Program-made: the position numbers and the translations under genes | Part shown: positions 63,201 through 64,000 of the stretch, in pieces | Layout of the letters: each line of letters starts with the position of its first letter | Position numbering within the stretch: the first letter of the stretch is position 1 | The notes under the pieces: model-generated | Told to the model about the DNA's origin: nothing | Databases searched by the model: none | What the model saw: the letters and a program-made list of their open reading frames with translations, nothing else | From: an uncultured Lachnospiraceae bacterium | GTDB lineage: Bacteria > Bacillota > Clostridia > Lachnospirales > Lachnospiraceae | DNA length: 64,000 nt | Reading direction: 5' to 3' | Assembly (NCBI GenBank): GCA_902801515.1 | Contig: CADCII010000012.1 | Location: forward strand, 1-64,000

Positions 63201-64000
63201 ATGATATTCAGCAGCCTGCTGTTTCTGTTCCGGTTTCTTCCGCTGGTACTGCTTCTGTACTACGCATTTCCGAAGAAACTGAGGAATCTGATATTATTCC
63301 TGGTAAGCCTTGTGTTCTATGCATGGGGTGAACCTGTATATGTGATTCTGATGATCGTGTCGATCCTGATCTCCTGGACAGGAGGTCTTGCGGTCGACCG
63401 TTTTTTGCGCGTGGGAAATGAGAAAGGTGCAAAGATTGCCCTGGGTGTGTCAGTCGCCGCAGGACTGTCGCTGCTTGGATTCTTCAAGTATGCTGACTTT
63501 GTACTCCGCACCATTAACCAGGCAGCCGGAAGCGACATCCCGCTGCTTCGCCTGGCTCTTCCCATCGGCATCAGTTTCTATACGTTCCAGACGATCTCCT
63601 ATATCATCGATGTGTACAGAGGCAATGCCCGGGTACAGACGAACATTATCTCCTACGGCGCCTATGTAACGATGTTTCCTCAGCTGATCGCGGGCCCGAT
63701 CGTTCAGTACAAGACCATCGACAGACAGCTGAGAAAGAGGCAGGAGAGTTCTGAAGAGTTTGCAGAAGGCGTCATGCGCTTTATGACTGGTCTCGGCAAG
63801 AAAGTCCTTCTTGCCAACAATGCCGGAGTCCTGTGGGATTCCATCCGTGTCATGGATACCGGAAGCCTTCCTGTGCTGACTGCCTGGATCGGGATCGCTG
63901 CTTTCACATTCCAGATCTACTTCGATTTTTCCGGCTATTCGGATATGGCGATCGGCCTGGGGCACATGTTCGGATTCCGCTTCCTGGAAAACTTCGACCA
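63201..64000 (+). CDS. MBOAT-family O-acyltransferase (AlgI/DltB-like), 3' end beyond window
   Basis: The open frame from the ATG at 63201 runs off the window after 266 codons. It encodes multiple membrane helices. Family motifs include LPIGISFYTFQTISYIIDVYRG, split here as LPIGISFYTFQ and YIIDVYRG, MFPQLIAGPIVQY, and FQIYFDFSGYSDMAIG near the end. The catalytic histidine region lies close to or beyond the visible end. AlgI-like proteins move acyl groups across the membrane to surface polysaccharides. The divergent SGNH hydrolase is the expected partner. Confidence 0.9.
   Translation, partial: MIFSSLLFLFRFLPLVLLLYYAFPKKLRNLILFLVSLVFYAWGEPVYVILMIVSILISWTGGLAVDRFLRVGNEKGAKIALGVSVAAGLSLLGFFKYADFVLRTINQAAGSDIPLLRLALPIGISFYTFQTISYIIDVYRGNARVQTNIISYGAYVTMFPQLIAGPIVQYKTIDRQLRKRQESSEEFAEGVMRFMTGLGKKVLLANNAGVLWDSIRVMDTGSLPVLTAWIGIAAFTFQIYFDFSGYSDMAIGLGHMFGFRFLENFD

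Noticed and set aside
1..64000. T-box, purine, TPP, SAM or other common riboswitch leaders
   Set aside because: The leaders of glnS, the arg genes, glpK and others were read for the T-box core and other known consensus blocks, and none was seen.
1..64000. Insertion sequences, prophage or integrative elements
   Set aside because: No transposase, integrase, phage structural gene or flanking inverted repeats were found; TraX alone is not evidence of a mobile element.

Overview
The window looks like chromosomal DNA of a Gram-positive anaerobe of the Clostridia, most likely a Lachnospiraceae-type gut bacterium. The evidence is a base composition near 50% GC by eye, strong AGGAGG-like ribosome binding sites, Firmicute-type gene neighbourhoods (tlyA-nadK-argR-recN; dgt-dnaG-trmK), a CIRCE heat-shock operator, DegV, TraX, GerMN and ComEA/ComEC families, and plant-sugar enzymes (cellobiose phosphorylase, GH36 alpha-galactosidase). 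I saw no insertion sequence, prophage or CRISPR array. It is mostly ordinary core genome, densely packed, with bidirectional terminators between several convergent genes.

Layout. 1-4.6 kb: tlyA, nadK, argR, a recN interrupted by two frameshifts, and an RpiB-family isomerase. 4.7-8.6 kb: cellobiose phosphorylase divergent from a LacI-type regulator, with matching operators at both promoters. 8.7-14 kb: mutY, a GT2 glycosyltransferase, glnS, a DUF218 protein and a TraX membrane protein. 14.2-22.3 kb: alpha-galactosidase, surE, an alanine/glutamate-rich coiled-coil protein with a cysteine-rich tail, htpG behind CIRCE, a DUF5721-like protein, degV and a small membrane protein. 22.4-30.1 kb: argG divergent from argC-argJ-argB-argD, then glpK. 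The ArgR encoded at 1.7 kb probably acts on the argG/argC interval. 30.2-39.3 kb: comEA, a WalRK-like two-component pair, a GerMN lipoprotein, comEC and a secreted subtilisin-like protease. 39.4-47.2 kb: an amylosucrase-like GH13, dgt, dnaG, trmK (rpoD is missing from its usual place), tRNA-Ala(GGC) and a P-loop nucleoside kinase. 47.3-53.2 kb: rnpB, a large repeat-rich surface protein, a HAD phosphatase and an alanyl-tRNA editing protein. 53.2-58.4 kb: glmM and a complete dTDP-L-rhamnose set (rfbA-rfbB-rfbD-rfbC). 58.4-64 kb: a MerR-methyltransferase fusion, a PepV-type dipeptidase, a DUF4358-like lipoprotein, and an SGNH hydrolase divergent from an MBOAT acyltransferase that runs off the window.

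Together the genes cover arginine synthesis, DNA replication and repair, translation accuracy, uptake and cleavage of plant-derived oligosaccharides, and cell-surface glycan building (glmM, dTDP-rhamnose, MBOAT/SGNH).

The observations most worth a second look are: (a) the RNase P RNA, which seems to lack the P9-P12 part of its specificity domain; (b) recN with two single-base frameshifts; (c) a mirror-symmetric divergent promoter in which one palindromic -35 hexamer appears to serve tRNA-Ala and a kinase; (d) the three-operator LacI switch on cellobiose phosphorylase; (e) the cysteine-rich coiled-coil protein; and (f) HtpG with a long acidic insertion under CIRCE control. Items (a) and (b) could be assembly errors and should be checked against reads first. 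All family assignments come from motif recognition, with no database search.
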